Source: Nitratireductor alexandrii
GTDB taxonomy: Bacteria; Pseudomonadota; Alphaproteobacteria; Rhizobiales; Rhizobiaceae
Direction of reading: 5' to 3'
Length of the DNA stretch: 64,000 nt
NCBI RefSeq assembly: GCF_004000215.1
Contig: NZ_RBVY01000006.1
Span: 226,718-290,717, forward strand
Shown piece after piece: positions 16,501 through 25,462 of this stretch. Both the position numbers and the translations under genes were made by a program. How positions within the stretch are numbered: the stretch's first letter is position 1; each line of letters starts with the position of its first letter. The notes beneath the pieces are model-generated. The model was not told the DNA's origin and did not search any database. It saw nothing but the letters and a program-made list of their open reading frames with translations.

Positions 16501-17516
16501 CGTGTCCTAGAACTGTTTCGGGAGCTGGTGGAGCCGCGCTCGACCAGGAACGGGGCGATCGTCTGGCGTTCGGCGACCGCGTCCGGCGCGGCAATCATCG
16601 CGAACGCCGCCTCGACCGTGCGCGACGTCATCGCCTCGAGATTTTGATCCACCGAGGTCAGGTCGTAGGAAGGCCAGCCCGCCAGCGCGGAATTGTCGTA
16701 GCCGACCACCATCGGCCGCTCACCCTCCGGCGCGTCCGCTGCGCGAGCAGCGTCGAGCAGGGCGAAGGCGAGCGTGTCGTTGGCACAGAAAACCGCGTCA
16801 GGCGCGGCGCGCAGAATATCGGCCGCCACCACACGCGCCTCGGCATAGCTGTAGCGGCTCGACAGGCTCACGGCGAGATCGAAGCCGTGTGAGACGAGAC
16901 GGTCGGTGAAACCCCGTTCGCGCTCCTTGCTGATGAAGCTGTTGTCCTCGCCGCCGAGAAAGGCGAAGCGCCGCGCGCCGCGCGCGACCAGATGGTCGGC
17001 CACCATCGCGCCGGCCGCTAGCCCGTCGCCGGCGACAACGCCGACATTCTCGTCGCCGTCATGGCGGTTCATCAAGACGAGCGGTTTTTCGCCCGCCACG
17101 CAGCTTTTTACGATCTCGTCGCTAAACGGCGCGGCCAGCGCAACGACTGCGTCGACCTGGTAGCTCATCAGCCGCGCGATGGCGTTTTCGGCCCCCTCGA
17201 CCGTGTTGCAGGCAAACACGAGAGGCGCCAGCCGCCCGGCGCCGAGCTTTTCGACAAGAAGCTGCAAGGCGTGCGCGTGATAGGCGTTTTCCAGATCGGT
17301 CACCACCACGCCGACGATGCCGGTGCTCTGGTTCTTGAGGCCGCGCGCGATCAGATTGGGCCGATATCCGAGCTGGCGCGCTGCGGCCAGCACGCGATCG
17401 CGGGTCGCCTCGGAAATGCGCGCGTCGCCGGCCAGCGCCCGCGACACGGTCGAGCGCGAGATCTGAGCGAGCTCGGCGACCTCGATCGACCGGACTTTCT
17501 TGCCATCCTTTTGCAA
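16497..17516 (-). CDS. LacI-family transcriptional regulator
   Basis: This is a 339-residue repressor-type protein. The N-terminal helix-turn-helix and hinge are VRSIEVAELAQISRSTVSRA and GYRPNLIARGLKNQSTGI; the periplasmic-binding-protein-like sensor follows (about 70-335). I chose a TTG start at 17516 because GGAAGGGA lies 7 nt upstream and it places the helix-turn-helix at the usual distance; a GTG at 17546 would add ten residues without a ribosome site. It is divergent from the ABC operon, with a CpG-centred palindrome just downstream of that operon's promoter. Confidence 0.9.
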   Translation of the reverse strand: MQKDGKKVRSIEVAELAQISRSTVSRALAGDARISEATRDRVLAAARQLGYRPNLIARGLKNQSTGIVGVVVTDLENAYHAHALQLLVEKLGAGRLAPLVFACNTVEGAENAIARLMSYQVDAVVALAAPFSDEIVKSCVAGEKPLVLMNRHDGDENVGVVAGDGLAAGAMVADHLVARGARRFAFLGGEDNSFISKERERGFTDRLVSHGFDLAVSLSSRYSYAEARVVAADILRAAPDAVFCANDTLAFALLDAARAADAPEGERPMVVGYDNSALAGWPSYDLTSVDQNLEAMTSRTVEAAFAMIAAPDAVAERQTIAPFLVERGSTSSRNSSRTR

Positions 17517-17572
17517 GGTCGAATCCCTTCCGCTGTGCCTGAGCACCCGATGGGTGCCGCGAAATCTACCTC

Positions 17573-17599
17573 TTGACTAGCGCTTTCGGTTGCTATGAT
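17573..17599 (+). promoter_or_regulatory. Probable promoter of the ABC transporter operon
   Basis: TTGACT (17573-17578) and TATGAT (17594-17599) are good -35 and -10 elements, but the spacer is only 15 bp. The palindromic operator begins 4 bp after the -10 element, which would let a bound repressor block initiation. Confidence 0.5.
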
Positions 17600-17602
17600 C
17601 TA

Positions 17603-17616
17603 TGCACACGTGTGCA
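17603..17616. promoter_or_regulatory. Candidate LacI-family operator TGCACACGTGTGCA
   Basis: A perfect 14-bp palindrome with a central CG, as usual for LacI-family operators, lies in the lacI/ABC divergent region immediately after the -10 element. No second copy was noticed in the window. Confidence 0.75.
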
Positions 17617-17689
17617 CAACCTAGAGCACGGGTTGTCGCGAGGAAGCAAGTCCAAAAGCCCTAGGCCTGGAAGAACAACGGGGATCACG

Positions 17690-18946
17690 ATGCATATTGG
17701 AAGACGTCAATTCATGGCCGGCCTCGCCGGCACGGCCTTTATCGGCTCGCTCGGCCGCCTGAACGCCCAGTCGGTATCGCTGTCGGTGCCGTGGATGGGC
17801 TGGCCCGAGGAACAGGTCCGCCCGCTCATGGCCGCCTTCGAAAACGAGAGCGGCGTGGCGATCGCGGAAGAACGCCTGCCGATCGTCGAGCTGTTCAAGA
17901 CCCTTGAGGTCCGGCTTCAGGCCCGCAACGAAACGCCCGACGTCTATCTGGTCGACGGTCCCCTGACCGCCTCCTACGCCGCGCGCGGTCATCTGCTGGA
18001 CCTCGGCGAGCTGATGGCGGGCGAGCGCGACCGCTTCGTGCCGACCACGCTGGTTCAGGGCACCTACAACGACACGCTTTACGCGATGCCGCTCGGCACC
18101 TCCTCGCAATTGCTGTTCTACAACAAGAAGCTGTTCGCCGAAGCGGGTCTGCCCGAGCCGTCGGCCGATCCCGCCGCGCGGATGACCTGGGAAGACCTGG
18201 TGCCGCTCGCCCGGGACCTGACCCGGCCGGACAGCTCGCAGTTCGGCTTCGCCTTCGAAAACATCAACCCCTACCAGTTGCTGGCCGTGCCGCAGAGCTG
18301 GGGCGCGGAAGTGATCGGGCCGGATGGCCTGACGGCGGCCGGTTATGTCGACGGCGAGGCCATGGTCGAGGCCATGAGCTGGTATCAGGCGCTGTTCCAG
18401 ACGCACAAGGTCGGGCCTGTCGGCACGTTCCAGACCGGCGTTACCCAGGAGATGTTCGGCTCCGGCAAGCTGGCGATGATGGTCGGCGGCACCTGGAATC
18501 TCGTCGGACTGAACAAGTTCCAGGACCTGGATTTTGGCGTCGCCCCGCACCCCTATTTCGCCAAGGGCAAGCCGGTCACGCCGACCGGAAGCTGGCATGT
18601 CGGCATCAATCCACGCACCGCGCACATGGACGAGGCGACCGCATTCGTGAAGTGGCTGTCGACCCGCGACGCCATGGATCTGTGGTTTGAGCTGCGCCAG
18701 TACCCGCCGGCCCTCAAGCAGATCTGGGAAGAACGCGCCGACACGACCTTCGTCGACCCCGCCTGGGCGATCGTGCGCCACGAGCTCGCCGAGACGGCGA
18801 CGCCGCGGCCGGCCACGCCGGGTTATCGCGAATACGAGGAGTTCCTCCGCACCGCGATGCAGGATATCCAGACCGGCGCCGATGTGCGCGACACCCTCGC
18901 CCGCGCGGCGCAGAATATCGATCGGGAAATGCGTAAATATCGCTGA
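17690..18946 (+). CDS. ABC transporter substrate-binding protein (family 1)
   Basis: The 418-residue receptor belongs to the sugar-binding family 1 (MalE/UgpB-like). The N-terminus MHIGRRQFMAGLAGTAF carries a twin-arginine motif, so folded export by Tat is likely, with cleavage near LNA-QS. Family features are LFKTLEVRLQARNETPDVYL, YAMPLGTSSQLLFYNKKLF and MMVGGTWNL. It is controlled from the lacI divergent promoter and followed by a strong hairpin before the permeases. A nucleoside or sugar ligand is inferred from the linked nucleoside hydrolase. Confidence 0.9.
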   Translation: MHIGRRQFMAGLAGTAFIGSLGRLNAQSVSLSVPWMGWPEEQVRPLMAAFENESGVAIAEERLPIVELFKTLEVRLQARNETPDVYLVDGPLTASYAARGHLLDLGELMAGERDRFVPTTLVQGTYNDTLYAMPLGTSSQLLFYNKKLFAEAGLPEPSADPAARMTWEDLVPLARDLTRPDSSQFGFAFENINPYQLLAVPQSWGAEVIGPDGLTAAGYVDGEAMVEAMSWYQALFQTHKVGPVGTFQTGVTQEMFGSGKLAMMVGGTWNLVGLNKFQDLDFGVAPHPYFAKGKPVTPTGSWHVGINPRTAHMDEATAFVKWLSTRDAMDLWFELRQYPPALKQIWEERADTTFVDPAWAIVRHELAETATPRPATPGYREYEEFLRTAMQDIQTGADVRDTLARAAQNIDREMRKYR

Positions 18947-18976
18947 CCTGCAAACCCTATCCTCCCCCGACCGCGC

Positions 18977-19009
18977 GGAGCGGGACGGACATGTTTTCCG
19001 TCCCGCTCC
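18977..19009 (+). promoter_or_regulatory. Intercistronic hairpin after the ABC binding-protein gene
   Basis: GGAGCGGGACGGA and TCCGTCCCGCTCC form a 13-bp perfect stem with a 7-nt loop, followed by CGTTTTG. The short T-run makes partial termination possible. It lies between the receptor and first permease genes. Confidence 0.78.
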
Positions 19010-19026
19010 CGTTTTGAGTGGCTCCC

Positions 19027-19896
19027 ATGATCTCGTCGCGCTGGACGCCCTATCTCTTTCTCGCGCCGGCTCTTGCCGGTCTGCTCGTCTTCAAGCTGGT
19101 GCCGATCGCGGTCGCGGTCGGCGGCAGCCTGACGGGCATGTCGCTGATGGGCGACCTGCGCTTCGCCGGGCTTGAAAATTTCGAATATCTGTTCACCGAT
19201 CCCGAATTCTGGTCTTCGCTGAAGATCACTCTGCTCTTCAACCTGATCATCAATCCGTTGCAGCTCGCGGTGGCTTTCGCGCTCGCGCTGCTGGTGTTCC
19301 AGCCGATGCCCGGCCTGTGGTTCTTCCGCACCTTGCTGGTTTTGCCGATGGCGGTTTCCACCGGCATCAGCGCGGTGCTGTTCGGGCTTTTCCTCGACGG
19401 CAATCTCGGGCCCCTGAACGGTTTCCTGGAATGGATCGGCATCGGCGCGCAACCCTTCCATCGCAGCCAGGAACAGGCGCTGGCCACCCTGATCGGCATC
19501 GCGACCTGGAAAGGCGCGGGGTACTGGATGCTGTTCCTGCTGGCGGGCCTCTACTCGATACCGGCCTCCGTGCACGAGGCCGCCCGGATCGACGGCGCTT
19601 CGGCATGGCAGCGTTTCCGCTATGTGACCCTGCCGATGATGCGCAAGCCGATGGCCTTCGTGCTGGTCGCCGACACCGCCATCAATTTCCTGTTCTTCGC
19701 ACCGGTCTACATCCTGACCTCCGGCGGCCCGAGCGGCGCGACGTCGGTGCTGATGTTCCAGGCCTACCGCGCCGCCTTCACCTTCTCCGACATCGGTCGT
19801 TCGCTGGCGATCTCGACCATTCTCCTCGCGATCCTCGTGGTCATCGTCGTGCTCGAATTCCGCCTGCTCCGCGCGCCCGAGGAAGAACGGTCATGA
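19027..19896 (+). CDS. ABC sugar transporter permease (MalF/UgpA type)
   Basis: This 289-residue inner-membrane permease has six predicted helices and the EAA loop that contacts the ATPase (HEAARIDGASAWQRFRYVTL). The ATG at 19027 is taken as start, while a GTG at 19018 is also in frame. Its stop overlaps the next permease by 4 nt. Confidence 0.92.
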   Translation: MISSRWTPYLFLAPALAGLLVFKLVPIAVAVGGSLTGMSLMGDLRFAGLENFEYLFTDPEFWSSLKITLLFNLIINPLQLAVAFALALLVFQPMPGLWFFRTLLVLPMAVSTGISAVLFGLFLDGNLGPLNGFLEWIGIGAQPFHRSQEQALATLIGIATWKGAGYWMLFLLAGLYSIPASVHEAARIDGASAWQRFRYVTLPMMRKPMAFVLVADTAINFLFFAPVYILTSGGPSGATSVLMFQAYRAAFTFSDIGRSLAISTILLAILVVIVVLEFRLLRAPEEERS

Positions 19897-20726
19897 CCGC
19901 AAGCCCCCACGCCCTGATGCTGCGCTACGGCCTCCTTTCGGTTCTGGCCTTCATCGTCGTCTGCCCGCTGGCCTGGCTCGCCCTGGCCTCGCTGCGCCCG
20001 CAGGCCGAGATCTTCCAGCCGATCTCCGAGTTCGGCTGGAACACGTTCATCCCCTCGGTGCTGACGCTCGACAACTACCGCACGCTGTGGGAGGGCGACT
20101 TCCCGCTCGCCGTCAAGAACTCCACCATCGTCGCGCTGACGACGGTGGTCTTCGGCGTGACGGTCAACGCGCTGGCCGGCTTCGCCTTCGCGGCCTTCGA
20201 CTTCCGTGGCAAGAACCTCTTGTTCCTGCTCGTCATCGCCAGCTTCATGATGCCGTTCGAGGCGATCGTCCTGCCGCTTTACGTGATGATCCGCGCCTTC
20301 GGCTGGACGAACAGCTATCAGGCCCTGATCGTGCCCGAGATCGCCAACGGCATGGTCATATTCCTGTTTCGCCAGTTCTTCGCTTCCATCCCGCGCGATT
20401 TCTACGAGGCCGCACGGGTCGACGGCGCGTCCTGGCTCTACATCTTCGTGCGCATCGCGGCACCGCTGTCCTGGCCGACGGTGGCCACGTCGAGCCTGAT
20501 GCTGTTCCTCGCCCAGTGGGATTCCTTCTTCTGGCCGATCGTGGCGGCGAGCGCGCCCGATTACGCCGTGATCCAGGTGGCGATCGCCCGCAACATCAAT
20601 TTCGAGCAGAACGATTGGGGCGGCCTGTTTGCGTCCACCAACCTCGCCATCCTGCTCGGCACCATCCCCTTCCTGCTGATGCAGCGCTTCTATGTCCGCA
20701 GCCTGATCTCCAGCGGCATCAAGTGA
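19893..20726 (+). CDS. ABC sugar transporter permease (MalG/UgpE type)
   Basis: This 277-residue permease has six helices and the EAA motif YEAARVDGASWLYIFVRIAA. It pairs with the preceding permease as the heterodimeric membrane channel. The ATG lies in an ATGA overlap with the upstream stop. Confidence 0.92.
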   Translation: MTASPHALMLRYGLLSVLAFIVVCPLAWLALASLRPQAEIFQPISEFGWNTFIPSVLTLDNYRTLWEGDFPLAVKNSTIVALTTVVFGVTVNALAGFAFAAFDFRGKNLLFLLVIASFMMPFEAIVLPLYVMIRAFGWTNSYQALIVPEIANGMVIFLFRQFFASIPRDFYEAARVDGASWLYIFVRIAAPLSWPTVATSSLMLFLAQWDSFFWPIVAASAPDYAVIQVAIARNINFEQNDWGGLFASTNLAILLGTIPFLLMQRFYVRSLISSGIK

Positions 20727-20753
20727 CCCTAGGGACTCTCACGGAAAAGCGCC

Positions 20754-21818
20754 ATGTCGACCATGAACGTTGAAAATCTCCGCAAGGCCTTCGGCGAGAC
20801 CGAGATCTTGCGCGGCATCAGCCTCGACGTCAGGGACGAGGAATTCATCGCCCTGGTGGGGCCGTCAGGTTGCGGCAAGTCGACCCTGCTGCGCCTGATC
20901 GCCGGTCTGGACGAGGCGACATCGGGGCGCATCGCCATCGACGGCCAGGACGTCACCCGGCTTCCGCCCAAGCAGCGCGACGTGGCGATGGTGTTCCAGA
21001 ACTACGCGCTCTATCCTCACCTCACGGTCAGGGCCAATATGGGTTTCTCGCTGAAGCTGCGCGGGGCCGCAAAGGCCGAAATCGAGGACAAGGTCGCGGG
21101 CGCCGCCGCCATTCTCGGCCTGGACGCCCTGCTCGACCGCTATCCGGGCCAGCTTTCCGGCGGCCAGCGCCAGCGGGTCGCCACCGGTCGGGCGATCGTG
21201 CGCGACCCTAAGCTGTTCCTGTTCGACGAACCCTTGTCCAATCTCGACGCCAAGCTGCGCGTGCAGATGCGCACCGAGATCAAGGCGCTTCATCAAAGAC
21301 TGCGCAGCACGATGATCTACGTCACCCACGATCAGATCGAGGCGATGACGCTGGCCGACCGCATCGTGGTGATGCAGGCCGGGCGGATCGAGCAGGAAGG
21401 CGCGCCGCTCGACCTTTACGACCGGCCGGCCAACGCCTTCGTCGCAGGGTTCCTCGGCTCTCCGCCGATGAATTTTATCAAAGGGCGCCTGCAGGACGGT
21501 GCGGTCGTGACCCGGGACGGAACCCGCCTGCCCGCGCCCGGCACGCGTGTCGCCGACGACGGCAAGACGCTGTTGTGGGGCGCGCGACCGGAATCGATCG
21601 TGCCCGGCGCCGACGGTCTGCGCGGCACGGTTGAGGTGGTGGAACCGACCGGCCCGGACACGCAGTTGCTCGTCCGACTGGCCGGCGAACCGCTGATCGT
21701 GCTTTTGCGCACCCGCGCCGCCGTGCGGCCGGGCGAGGAAATATCCCTGCACGTCGCAGCGGGCGATATCCATCTGTTTAACGCAGACGACGGAAGCCGG
21801 CTCGACACCGGCGTATAA
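20754..21818 (+). CDS. ABC sugar transporter ATP-binding protein (UgpC/MalK type)
   Basis: This is the 354-residue ATPase of the preceding importer. Walker A is GPSGCGKSTLL, the Q-loop is MVFQNYALYPHL, the signature is LSGGQRQRV, Walker B is LFLFDEPLSNLD and the switch His is in YVTHDQIEAM. A C-terminal TOBE/MalK-like regulatory domain (about 240-350) is present. With the receptor and two permeases the importer is complete. Confidence 0.93.
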   Translation: MSTMNVENLRKAFGETEILRGISLDVRDEEFIALVGPSGCGKSTLLRLIAGLDEATSGRIAIDGQDVTRLPPKQRDVAMVFQNYALYPHLTVRANMGFSLKLRGAAKAEIEDKVAGAAAILGLDALLDRYPGQLSGGQRQRVATGRAIVRDPKLFLFDEPLSNLDAKLRVQMRTEIKALHQRLRSTMIYVTHDQIEAMTLADRIVVMQAGRIEQEGAPLDLYDRPANAFVAGFLGSPPMNFIKGRLQDGAVVTRDGTRLPAPGTRVADDGKTLLWGARPESIVPGADGLRGTVEVVEPTGPDTQLLVRLAGEPLIVLLRTRAAVRPGEEISLHVAAGDIHLFNADDGSRLDTGV

Positions 21819-21860
21819 CACCCGCCGTCGCAAGCGACCCCACGACCGCCGCCGGCCGGA

Positions 21861-22469
21861 TCAGCCGGCTTGGTCCTTGCGCGCCAGCGCGACGGCCGCG
21901 ACGATCTCGTCGGCGGCAAGCGCACGCCGATAAAGCCGCCTGCCGATCAGGAAGGCCGGCGTCCCGGCGAGCGCGAAAGCCTCGGCATGCGCGCCGTTGC
22001 GGGCAATCAGCGCATCGATCGCCTTCAGGCGCTGGTCGAGCCTGTCGCGTACAGCGCCGGCATCGGCGCCGACGCTGCGCAGCGCATCGTCGACCCGGCC
22101 ATGCGTCAGCGCGCCTTCGAGCGCCATCACCGCGTCATGTGCGGCCGGGTAAAAACCGAGCGCCGCGGAAGCGTGCACCATGCGCGAGGCATACCAGGCG
22201 ATGTCGCCGTTGATCGGCCAGTCCTTCATCACCAGCCGGATGGCGCCGTCGCCGCGCACGATCTCCTTCAACTGCGGATGAAGCGCCTTGCAGGACGGGC
22301 ACAGATAATCGAAGAACTCGGCAATCGTCACGTCGCCCGCGTCATTGCCCAGCACCGGCAGGGCCGGATCGAACACCACCTCGTCGAGACTCGGCGCCGC
22401 GAAACCTGGCTGAAGCGGCCCGAAAGACGCGGCTGCGGCGCCGGCAAGCAGGCTTCGCCGCGACATCAT
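21861..22469 (-). CDS. DsbA-family thiol:disulfide protein (CPSC active site)
   Basis: The 202-residue periplasmic thioredoxin-fold protein has a twin-arginine-like signal (MSRRSLLAGAAAASF) and an active site EFFDYLCPSCK, with the cis-Pro loop AGTPAFLIG. Its length and layout match the DsbA-like gene at 28096 (shared blocks VTI-EFFDY and RLVMKDWPI), so the two are local paralogues with different dipeptides between the cysteines (PS against PY). It is translationally coupled to the histidine kinase gene. Whether it oxidises, isomerises or reduces cannot be fixed from sequence; a nearby DsbD favours a reduced pool. Confidence 0.88.
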   Translation of the reverse strand: MMSRRSLLAGAAAASFGPLQPGFAAPSLDEVVFDPALPVLGNDAGDVTIAEFFDYLCPSCKALHPQLKEIVRGDGAIRLVMKDWPINGDIAWYASRMVHASAALGFYPAAHDAVMALEGALTHGRVDDALRSVGADAGAVRDRLDQRLKAIDALIARNGAHAEAFALAGTPAFLIGRRLYRRALAADEIVAAVALARKDQAG

Positions 22470-23836
22470 CGCCTGGCCTCCACGCCCGGCACCGACAGGC
22501 TCGCCCGCAGGCCGCCCGCGTCCCGGTTTTCAAGCATCAGCACGCCGTCGATCCGCGCCATTGCTGCCTGGGCGATCGCCAGTCCGAGGCCGCTGCCGGT
22601 GGCGGACCGGTTTCGCCCACGCACGAATTTTCGCACCACCAGCGCCATCTCCGCTTCCGGAATACCGGGCCCTTCATCCTCGACGACGAAACGCACCGTC
22701 CGGTCGCCGCCCGCCTCGATCCGGCAGGTCACCGGCGTGTCGGCGGGCGCATGGTTGAGCGCGTTCTCGATCAGGTTTCTGAGCGCCAGCGCCAGGAATT
22801 GCGGCTCCACGCGGACGCTGCGCTGGACCCCGGCGTCGGCGTCCACCACCACGCGGCCATCGCCGGCGGGCAGCGACAACTCGGCCACCGCTGCCTCCAG
22901 AAGCTCTGCAGCGCGCGCCTCCACCAACGCCGGCTCGGCGTCGTTGGCCTCAAGCGCGGCAAGATCCAGAAGCTGCTTCACCAGCCGGGCGGTGCGGTCG
23001 ACACCCAGCGTGATCTGCCGCAACGCGTTGGCATGCACGGCCGGATCGTCGCTCGCCAGCGCGATCTGCGCCTGGGTCTTCACCCCGGCAAGCGGCGTCT
23101 TCAATTCGTGCGCGGCAAAGGCGGTGAAGCTGCGTTCGCGCTCGCGCGCCTCCTGCACGCGGCGGAACAGCCCGTTCAGCGCCCCGACCGTCGGTGCGAT
23201 CTCGCGCGGCAGGTCGACGCTGACCAGCGGCCGCAGATCGTTCGCCGGCCGCGCGGACAGGGTTTGCGCCATGTCGCTCAACGGCGACAGGCCGCGCCTC
23301 ACGCTGATCAGGATCACCCCGGCCAGGAAAGGCAGGATCAACAGAGCCGGCACCACCAGCCCCTTGATGACGTCGCCGACCAGCCGATCGCGGATATGGA
23401 GGCTGTCGCCGACCATCACGCGCACGCCAAGCGCCTGGTTTTCGACCGTGAACACCCGCCATTGCTCGCCACCCACCTCGGCGTCCGAAAACCCCACCCC
23501 GGCCCCGGTCAGGCGCGTGTCGGGCGCATTTTGCGACCGGCCGACGAGCGTGCCCTCCAGCGACCAGATCTGGCACGAAAGCTGGCGCTCGTAGGAACTG
23601 CGATCCACCTCGAACGCGCCCAGGGCCTGGCTTGTCGCCGCCTTATCGAGCCCCGCCTCGATGCGGTGATCGGACAACAGCGAATTCACCATCCGCGCGG
23701 CCTCCATCAACCGTGCGTCCAGCACCCGCTCGACCTCGGCCTGGGTGCTCAGATAGATCCAGCCCACCGCCAGCAGCCAGACCAGGCCGGTCGACCCGAT
23801 CAGAACGGCGATCAGCCGCGCGCGAATCGAGTTCAT
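22466..23836 (-). CDS. Sensor histidine kinase (QseC/PmrB-like)
   Basis: This 456-residue inner-membrane kinase has helix 1 at about 7-28, a periplasmic sensor at about 30-155, helix 2 at about 157-180, then a HAMP-like linker. The H-box FAAHELKTPLAG carries the phospho-acceptor His, followed by the N-box LRNLIENALNHA, VEDEGPGIP and GSGLGLAIAQ. It partners the OmpR-type regulator whose stop it overlaps. An outer position controlling redox proteins suggests that it senses an envelope cue such as metal, peptide or oxidant stress (inference). Confidence 0.92.
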   Translation of the reverse strand: MNSIRARLIAVLIGSTGLVWLLAVGWIYLSTQAEVERVLDARLMEAARMVNSLLSDHRIEAGLDKAATSQALGAFEVDRSSYERQLSCQIWSLEGTLVGRSQNAPDTRLTGAGVGFSDAEVGGEQWRVFTVENQALGVRVMVGDSLHIRDRLVGDVIKGLVVPALLILPFLAGVILISVRRGLSPLSDMAQTLSARPANDLRPLVSVDLPREIAPTVGALNGLFRRVQEARERERSFTAFAAHELKTPLAGVKTQAQIALASDDPAVHANALRQITLGVDRTARLVKQLLDLAALEANDAEPALVEARAAELLEAAVAELSLPAGDGRVVVDADAGVQRSVRVEPQFLALALRNLIENALNHAPADTPVTCRIEAGGDRTVRFVVEDEGPGIPEAEMALVVRKFVRGRNRSATGSGLGLAIAQAAMARIDGVLMLENRDAGGLRASLSVPGVEARR

Positions 23837-24498
23837 CCCGCGTCCTCCATCAGCCGATAACCGACGCCGCGAACCGTCTTGATGAAATCCGCGCCCAGTT
23901 TGGCGCGCAATTTATGGATATGCACCTCCACCGCGTTGCTCTCGAGCTCCTCCTGCCAGCCATAGATCGTCTCCTCCAGGGCCGATTTGGACAGGATGCT
24001 TTCCGGCCGCTCCATCAGCGCCTCCAGCACGGCAAATTCACGACGCGTCAGGCTCACCGGCGTGCCGTCGCGGCGCGCCGTGCGGCTGGCGGGATCGAGC
24101 ACCACCCCGCACCAGTTCAGGGTCGGGCTGGGCCGCCCCTTGCCCCGGCGCACCGCCGCGCGCACCCGCGCGGCCAGTTCGTCGAGATCGAACGGCTTGC
24201 CGACATAGTCGTCGGCGCCGGCATCGAGCCCGGCGATCCGGTCCGCAACCTGGTCGCGCGCCGTCAGGAGCACCACCGGCGTGGCATCGTCGCGCCGGCG
24301 CAGATCGGCCAGCACGTCGAGCCCGGACCCGTCCGGCAGCATCAGGTCGAGCACGACGCAGTCGTAGCGCTGCGCCCTGACGGCCGCGCAGGCATCCTCG
24401 CGCGTACCCACCGCGTCGACCGTGAAACCGGCGAGCCCGAGCCCCACCGTCAACCCGTCCAGCAGCAGCGGATCGTCCTCGACCACCAGAATACGCAT
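23833..24498 (-). CDS. OmpR-family response regulator (QseB/PmrA-like)
   Basis: The 221-residue regulator has a receiver domain (acidic pair VEDD, phospho-Asp in VVLDLMLPDG, Lys in VGKPFDLDEL) and a winged-helix domain (about 125-220: TRREFAVLEALMERPESILS, VEVHIHKLRAKLG, TVRGVGYRL). The subfamily is that of PmrA/QseB. A PmrA-box-like site, CTTAAG-N5-CTTAAG, lies in the nearby ldt/dsbD divergent promoter, which makes it the likely direct controller of that region. Confidence 0.93.
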   Translation of the reverse strand: MRILVVEDDPLLLDGLTVGLGLAGFTVDAVGTREDACAAVRAQRYDCVVLDLMLPDGSGLDVLADLRRRDDATPVVLLTARDQVADRIAGLDAGADDYVGKPFDLDELAARVRAAVRRGKGRPSPTLNWCGVVLDPASRTARRDGTPVSLTRREFAVLEALMERPESILSKSALEETIYGWQEELESNAVEVHIHKLRAKLGADFIKTVRGVGYRLMEDAG

Positions 24499-24566
24499 CG
24501 CCTTGGTCCATGTCGTCGGCCGCCCGTTCTGCGGCGCGGTCCGTTTTCAGCTCAAGATGAGCGGCT

Positions 24567-25334
24567 TTAAGCCACCAAAAGATGTTTCATTTTAGGATCG
24601 GGGATCACCACGATCGGGCTGCCGTCCCTTACCTGATCGTGAAGATGGATGACATCCTGGTTGATCAGGCGAATGCAGCCCGACGACACCGCCTTGCCGA
24701 TGCTCCAGGTCTCCGGCGTGCCGTGTATCCTGTACAACGTATCCTTGCCGTTCAGGTGAATATAAAGCGAACGGGCGCCGAGCGGGTTGAGCAGGCCGGG
24801 ATCCATGCCGCCATTGGCGATGCTGTAGGGTTCGAGCGACGGCTTGCGCGCCACCATCTCGTCGGGGGGCGTCCAGCGCGGCCATTTGCGGCGATAGGCC
24901 ATGATAGCGCGGCCAGCCCAGGAGAACCCGTCGCGTCCCACACCTATCCCGTAGCGCATGGCGCGATTGCCCGCCTTGACGTGATAGAGATATTTGCCGG
25001 GCGTATCGACGATCAGCGTGCCGGGCTTTTCCGCGCTCGGATAGTCGACCTCCTGGCGCCAGAAGCGACGCTCGAGCTGGGTGATATCCACCTCCGGAAT
25101 CGGAAACTGCTCGTCGGGCATCGCGTAATACATCGGCGGCACGGCCGGCTTCGGCGCGGCCTCGACGCGTTTCGGCGCTGCCGGCTCGGGCGTGCTGACA
25201 CAGCCTGAAACGACAAGCCCGCTCAAGCCGGCGAGAAAGGCCCGCCGCCCCATCGGGCCCGTGGCCGTGCGGTGCTGCGCTCCGTCTTCGTCTGCCGCCG
25301 CCACGACGCGTTTATCCATGCGGCTATGCGCCAT
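24567..25334 (-). CDS. L,D-transpeptidase (YkuD family), putative lipoprotein
   Basis: This 255-residue peptidoglycan-modifying enzyme forms or breaks 3-3 crosslinks or anchors proteins. The catalytic motif is complete: RIHGTPETWSIGKAVSSGCI with the His and the nucleophilic Cys, then RLINQDV. The N-terminus contains a twin-arginine stretch GRRAFLAGLSGLVVSGC that ends in a lipobox-like Cys near residue 45. Apart from that Cys, the nucleophile is the only cysteine. The ATG at 25334 has AAGGAG 8 nt upstream, giving a cytoplasmic tail of about 27 residues before the signal; an internal start just before the twin-arginine is possible. It sits 68 nt upstream of the two-component genes. Confidence 0.9.
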   Translation of the reverse strand: MAHSRMDKRVVAAADEDGAQHRTATGPMGRRAFLAGLSGLVVSGCVSTPEPAAPKRVEAAPKPAVPPMYYAMPDEQFPIPEVDITQLERRFWRQEVDYPSAEKPGTLIVDTPGKYLYHVKAGNRAMRYGIGVGRDGFSWAGRAIMAYRRKWPRWTPPDEMVARKPSLEPYSIANGGMDPGLLNPLGARSLYIHLNGKDTLYRIHGTPETWSIGKAVSSGCIRLINQDVIHLHDQVRDGSPIVVIPDPKMKHLLVA

Positions 25335-25374
25335 CTTAAAACTCCTTCTGTCTCGATGGCCGCCCAAAACCGCA

Positions 25375-25401
25375 CCCAGCTTAAGGCTGCCTTAAGTTGG
25401 G
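25375..25401. promoter_or_regulatory. PmrA-box-like operator between ldt and dsbD
   Basis: CTTAAG (25380-25385), GCTGC, CTTAAG (25391-25396) matches the two-hexamer, 5-bp-spacer layout known for PmrA boxes. It is nested in a 12+12 inverted repeat with an 11/12 match and a 3-bp centre (25375-25401). It lies in the divergent promoter between the L,D-transpeptidase and dsbD genes. Confidence 0.7.
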
Positions 25402-25462
25402 CCCGACACCTCGAATGTCGAACCGGCCCGCCGCATCGGCGGGCGCAAAGGACCCGCGCGTA

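Noticed and set aside
17513..17540. tRNA-like T-arm sequence GGTCGAATCCC near the lacI start
   Set aside because: There is no acceptor stem, D-arm, anticodon arm or CCA end around it. It is the ribosome-binding region of lacI.
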